NCBI GenBank assembly: GCA_003694825.1 | Contig: RFJS01000155.1 | Span: 1 to 9,782, forward strand | Source of the DNA: Verrucomicrobiota bacterium | GTDB taxonomy: Bacteria; Verrucomicrobiota; Verrucomicrobiia; Opitutales; Opitutaceae | DNA: 9,782 nucleotides | Direction: 5' to 3' | Shown here: in pieces, positions 7,100-9,782 of the stretch | How positions within the stretch are numbered: position 1 is the first letter of the stretch | How the letters are laid out: the number at the start of each line of letters is the position of its first letter | Notes under the pieces: model-generated | Told to the model about the DNA's origin: nothing | Seen by the model: only the letters and a program-made list of their open reading frames with translations | Databases searched by the model: none | Position numbers and translations under genes: made by a program

Positions 7100-8002
7100 T
7101 CAGGAGGCCGGTGCGCGGACGGGCCGGAGGCGGTAGATCCGAAGATGGCGGTATTGATGGTGCGAACGCACCATGCGAAATCCGAAATAACCGCTGTCGT
7201 AGGCGGGGAACCGTTCGAGCGTATAGCGCTCGCGGGTGACCGAGCCGTCGGGATGCTCGACCGTGACCTCGTCCCCGGGAGCCATCTCGTAGACGAGTTT
7301 TCCGTCGAAGATGTATTGGACAAACCCGCCGGCGATGACGAGCTGCACGTGGTGCCACCGACCGGGCACGATCAGGAGATCCTGCCTGCCGTCCTGTTCA
7401 GTCAGGGCGATGTGAGGCAGCGGCTCCCCCTCCGGATTGCTCCGCGGATAGCGGCGAAAGCGGATGGTCCGATTCCCGACGCGGCCGCCGCCGCCCGTGC
7501 TCGCATAGTAGCCGTGCAGTTTGTGGTAGGTGGTGAAACGGCCGGTATAGCGCTTGGGATCAAACAGGCCGTCCTCCGCAAGCGGATCGGTAGCGTGCCA
7601 GAAGTTGTTGAGATCGCGCGCCTGAATGCCCGGATCCTCCAGGGTTTCGACAGGGCACCTCACCTCATAGATGATCGCGACCGGGCCGGCGAAGCGCTGC
7701 TTCAGCCAGGCGGTGCACCCACGCTCGGGCATGTAGAGATCAAAAACACCGTCCTCGAAACGGATGCGTGGCGTCGTCGCGGACTCGACCGGTTCCACCT
7801 GCACCAGCCAGGAGCCGGGGTCTGCAAATGTTTCGGCATGGAGGCATTCGCCGACCGCGAAATACTCGGGGGCACGTCCGGCGAGAATCGGGACGACGCC
7901 GTGTGCCGACACCGTTTCCCCTGAGGCGGATGTGAGCGAAAGGGCCGCCGCCAGCAGAAAGATCGATCCATCGATGCGTAGGGAGTTGGGCATGTTTGTC
8001 AT
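7100..8002 (-). CDS. Secreted DUF6250-like protein, probable concanavalin-like jelly roll
   Basis: This 300-residue exported protein has unknown reaction. Residues 1-28 form a signal peptide with core 'SIFLLAAALSL' and probable cleavage near SASG. The body reads as an all-beta sandwich. 'AIIYEVRCPVE' is an early strand. 'NNFWHATDP' (132-140) and 'GRFTTYHKLHGYYASTGGGG' through 'TIRFRRYP' (154-186) are the signature I associate with DUF6250 proteins, which occur near polysaccharide-degrading enzymes. 'VPGRWHHVQLVI...FVQYIFDGKLVYE' (212-239) and 'GYFGFRMVRSHHQYRHLRIYRL' (271-292) are strands typical of LamG/DUF1080-like jelly rolls. It could be a lyase, a hydrolase or a lectin. ATG at 8002 or 7993 are both possible starts; neither has a Shine-Dalgarno motif. 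It is transcribed divergently from the TonB receptor gene and converges on the beta-helix gene, so it needs its own promoter in the 8003-8538 region. Confidence 0.8.
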   Translation of the reverse strand: MTNMPNSLRIDGSIFLLAAALSLTSASGETVSAHGVVPILAGRAPEYFAVGECLHAETFADPGSWLVQVEPVESATTPRIRFEDGVFDLYMPERGCTAWLKQRFAGPVAIIYEVRCPVETLEDPGIQARDLNNFWHATDPLAEDGLFDPKRYTGRFTTYHKLHGYYASTGGGGRVGNRTIRFRRYPRSNPEGEPLPHIALTEQDGRQDLLIVPGRWHHVQLVIAGGFVQYIFDGKLVYEMAPGDEVTVEHPDGSVTRERYTLERFPAYDSGYFGFRMVRSHHQYRHLRIYRLRPVRAPAS

Positions 8003-8231
8003 TGATCAACGAGGGAAGGGCAGGATGGGTTGAGTGGTTGAAGCACATCGGCAGCGGCCGGCGGCGTCACGCATTCTTGTCTTTACTGTGGTAACGCTGA
8101 TCGAGGCCGGAATACGACGCACTCACCCACAAGCGTGTGTTGTTTCGTGGTGGGATACCCGGGGAACAGCCATTGCTACCATCAGGACACCGCTGGACGG
8201 AAAGCCGTTAACGAAATCGGCGTCAACGCTT

Positions 8232-8246
8232 ACCAGTGTAACTGGT
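8232..8246. promoter_or_regulatory. Candidate operator palindrome
   Basis: ACCAGT-GTA-ACTGGT is a perfect inverted repeat with 6-base arms and a 3-base centre. It lies near the middle of the divergent intergenic region, so a bound regulator could affect either gene. The form suits a dimeric helix-turn-helix regulator; the protein cannot be named. Confidence 0.4.
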
Positions 8247-8264
8247 GATCCGTTTGCTGCTCGC

Positions 8265-8306
8265 GGAGCCGGACGGCACAAGGGGCTCCAGCTTCCTTGC
8301 GGAAGC
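8265..8306 (+). other. Two adjacent hairpins upstream of the TonB receptor gene
   Basis: GGAGCC (8265-8270) can pair with GGCTCC (8284-8289). One base later GCTTCC-TTGC-GGAAGC (8291-8306) forms a perfect six-pair stem with a tetraloop. They lie upstream of the candidate promoter at 8367-8395, so they would be in the receptor mRNA only if transcription starts further upstream. Confidence 0.35.
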
Positions 8307-8366
8307 CTCCTGCCTATCCCCAGAGAAACCCCCGAATACAAGAATGATGAAGACCATGTATTACTC

Positions 8367-8395
8367 CCGACAGCGACGGTCTGTTTGCGTATAGC
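8367..8395 (+). promoter_or_regulatory. Possible sigma-70-type promoter for the TonB receptor gene
   Basis: CCGACA (8367-8372; four of six matches to TTGACA) and TATAGC (8390-8395; four of six to TATAAT) are spaced by 17 bases, pointing toward the receptor gene. Transcription would start near 8402, giving a leader of about 137 bases. The match is modest and could be chance. Confidence 0.3.
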
Positions 8396-8538
8396 TCTTT
8401 GTGTTTTTGCGCACATTGCCGGGCCGCCCATCGGTTCGTCTCGACTGATCCGTTGCCTGTTCAACAACTCCCCGGAGAGCGACCGGAAGGTGGCACCCCA
8501 AAAACGAAAAACCCTCGAATGAATTGCCCCGAACAACC

Positions 8539-9645
8539 ATGAAGAACCCAACTCGTCTACTGATCTGGCTCTCGGCTGCCGCCCTTGCCTCCGTCAATAC
8601 CTACGGACAGGGTGCGCCGTCGGATGACCAGGAAGAGGAACAGATTATAGAACTGTCTCCCTTTACCATCTCCGCTGCCGATGAAGGCTATCGGCCGAAA
8701 CATACGCTGGTGGGCAGCCGCCTGCGCGTGAGCATGGATGATATTACGGTACCCGTTGATATCATTACTCCTGAAGTGCTCGAGGACTTCGCAATCACAG
8801 CGACCGACGATCTCTTCAATATTGTCTCCAATATGGAGGAGGGGGACAATCTCTTCTTCGACGCCGTCCATTCTTCCGGCAGCAACTACAAGATCCGTGG
8901 TTTCTACGGGATCACGACCCTGCGGAATTTTATTTCCGGTTGGATGCCGTTCGACAGTTACAACGCCAGGCGTTTCGTTGCGTCGAAGGGGCCCAACGCC
9001 ATCCTCTACGGTGCCGGACCGGCGGGTGGCTCTGTGAGCTTCTTCACCAACCAGTACCAGTTTGGCGGCAAGGATCGCGGACACCTCAAGCTCGCTCTCG
9101 ACAACTGGGGAACGGTGCGCGGCGAGTTCAGTCTCAACAAGGGCATTATCGAGGATGTGCTCGGTATCAATGTCGCCTTCATGAGCGAGAACCGGAAATT
9201 TGAGATCAAGCCTGACTATAAGGGTACGACGGCACTCTATCTGAGCGGACGTTTTCGTCCCTTCCCGGGGACGACGATCAGTGTCACCTATGAGAAGCGC
9301 GATGAGGACGCCTTTTACGGCACGTCGAACTTCACCGCGGTGACGGATCGCCATTCCGATTGGGAATACTCCGGCCACGTTGCGATCCTCGGGGCTCCGG
9401 ATGCCGATGGAAATTACAACAGCACTGGAAAGGTCGTCGATATCATGCTTCCCACGGGCACGGTTCTGACCGAACAGAATCCGAAAGACTGGGGCACCTA
9501 CACCAGCGGGACGACGCGGCGCATGACGCTGATCGACGGCCGCCTCATCAATACAGCGGGCTGGATCTTCTCCGATCTTCGTGACGGCCTCGGAACCGAG
9601 ACCAAGAAACGTAGCTTCAAGTCAAAGGTATGGCCGCGAAAGTAA
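8539..9645 (+). CDS. TonB-dependent outer-membrane receptor, N-terminal part ending at an in-frame TAA
   Basis: The 368 codons before the stop encode the plug and first barrel strands of a TonB-dependent receptor, which imports ligands, here probably oligosaccharides, across the outer membrane. The ATG at 8539 gives a good signal peptide (MKNPTRLL, then 'IWLSAAALASVN', cleavage near TYGQG). A TTG at 8524 in the same frame would only add MPRTT. 'EEEQIIELSPFTI' (to residue 44) is the conserved N-terminal segment of verrucomicrobial receptors and may include the TonB box. The plug runs from about 60 to 175 and includes 'IRGFYG' and the hallmark 'GPNAILYGAGPAGG' (151-164). Barrel strands such as 'LKLALDNWGTVRGEFSLNKGI' follow. 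Family members are usually several hundred residues longer. The frame closes at 9643-9645 after an atypical 'SKVWPRK', yet barrel sequence resumes at once, so the gene is interrupted or misread. No SusD-like partner is seen. Confidence 0.85.
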   Translation: MKNPTRLLIWLSAAALASVNTYGQGAPSDDQEEEQIIELSPFTISAADEGYRPKHTLVGSRLRVSMDDITVPVDIITPEVLEDFAITATDDLFNIVSNMEEGDNLFFDAVHSSGSNYKIRGFYGITTLRNFISGWMPFDSYNARRFVASKGPNAILYGAGPAGGSVSFFTNQYQFGGKDRGHLKLALDNWGTVRGEFSLNKGIIEDVLGINVAFMSENRKFEIKPDYKGTTALYLSGRFRPFPGTTISVTYEKRDEDAFYGTSNFTAVTDRHSDWEYSGHVAILGAPDADGNYNSTGKVVDIMLPTGTVLTEQNPKDWGTYTSGTTRRMTLIDGRLINTAGWIFSDLRDGLGTETKKRSFKSKVWPRK

Positions 9646-9782
9646 AACCCAACCGTTCACAACGGCGGCGCCAAAAACGACTACGAAGCCTACGACATCA
9701 CGCTCGAGCAGAAGGTCACTGATGATTTCTACCTCATGTTCGTCGTCGGCAGCAATGATGTCTACCGCCGTCAGTATCAGAA
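9646..9782 (+). pseudogene. Continuation of the TonB receptor barrel beyond the TAA (runs off window)
   Basis: Read in the same frame as the receptor gene, the bases after the TAA at 9643-9645 give 'NPTVHNGGAKNDYEAY', then 'DITLEQKVTDDFYLMFVVG' and 'SNDVYRRQYQ'. This is typical barrel-strand and turn sequence, with no stop to the window end. It is clearly the same receptor. Either a nonsense change split the gene, or two compensating indels around 9618-9647 created a false stop. In the latter case one intact receptor gene would run from 8539 past 9782. Confidence 0.75.

Larger units (their letters stand above)
8003..8538. other. 536-base divergent intergenic region
   Basis: This region lies between the start of the DUF6250-like gene (-) and the start of the TonB receptor gene (+). 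Open frames here (8034-8522 plus; 8123-8551 minus) have no recognisable protein character, signal peptide or ribosome site, so I treat them as chance. It contains a CGTTAACG palindrome (8206-8213), a perfect 6-3-6 palindrome (8232-8246), two adjacent hairpins (8265-8289 and 8291-8306) and a possible promoter (8367-8395). I recognise no tRNA, known riboswitch or insertion-sequence ends. Confidence 0.7.

Noticed and set aside
8034..8522. A 162-codon plus-strand frame in the divergent intergenic region
   Set aside because: There is no ribosome site, no conserved-looking motif, and mixed composition with a Pro/Arg-rich character; minus-strand frames in the same place are equally open.
8003..8538. 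Cobalamin or other known riboswitch upstream of the TonB receptor gene
   Set aside because: I looked for the usual conserved cores, including the cobalamin box, and did not see them.
8524..8538. TTG at 8524 as the start of the TonB receptor
   Set aside because: It adds only MPRTT before the ATG at 8539, from which a standard signal peptide begins directly; there is no ribosome site favouring TTG.

Overview
The window looks like part of an algal-polysaccharide degradation locus in a high-GC member of the Verrucomicrobiota, most likely an Opitutales/Opitutaceae-type bacterium. Three protein signatures point there: a TonB-dependent receptor with the N-terminal motif ELSPFTI (residues 38-44), long secreted beta-helix proteins ending in a doubled 'LVNLSVR...NLIVGF...VGPTL' module, and Asp-rich tracts in secreted enzymes. 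The taxonomic call is inference from family style, not from a marker gene.

Layout: (1) 1-870 (+) is the 3' end of a gene whose remaining product is a short beta-helix tail plus the doubled C-terminal module. (2) 927-3878 (+) encodes a secreted 983-residue glycoside hydrolase that I assign to GH86 (beta-agarase/beta-porphyranase). Predicted catalytic residues are E182 and E310. The protein also carries an unusual polyacidic insertion, a bacterial Ig-like (BIG2) domain and two tandem C-terminal modules. A strong intrinsic terminator follows at 3911-3945. (3) 4162-6978 (+) encodes a secreted right-handed parallel beta-helix protein with the same doubled C-terminal module as gene 1. (4) 7100-8002 (-) encodes a secreted 300-residue protein resembling DUF6250, probably a concanavalin-like jelly roll; it converges on gene 3. 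(5) A 536-base divergent intergenic region (8003-8538) holds palindromes, hairpins and a possible promoter. (6) From 8539 (+) runs a TonB-dependent outer-membrane receptor. It is interrupted by an in-frame TAA at 9643-9645, yet clear beta-barrel coding continues in the same frame to the window edge.

Proposed logic (inference): the GH86 enzyme cleaves a red-algal galactan (agar or porphyran) outside the cell. The beta-helix proteins and the DUF6250-like protein act on, or bind, the same or associated glycans. The TonB receptor would import oligosaccharides. No SusD partner, sulfatase or regulator gene lies in the window. The most notable points are the interrupted receptor, the Cys-flanked polyacidic loop in the GH86 protein, the paralogous modules on both sides of the GH86 gene, and a perfect 13-bp inverted repeat inside the leader-coding part of gene 3.
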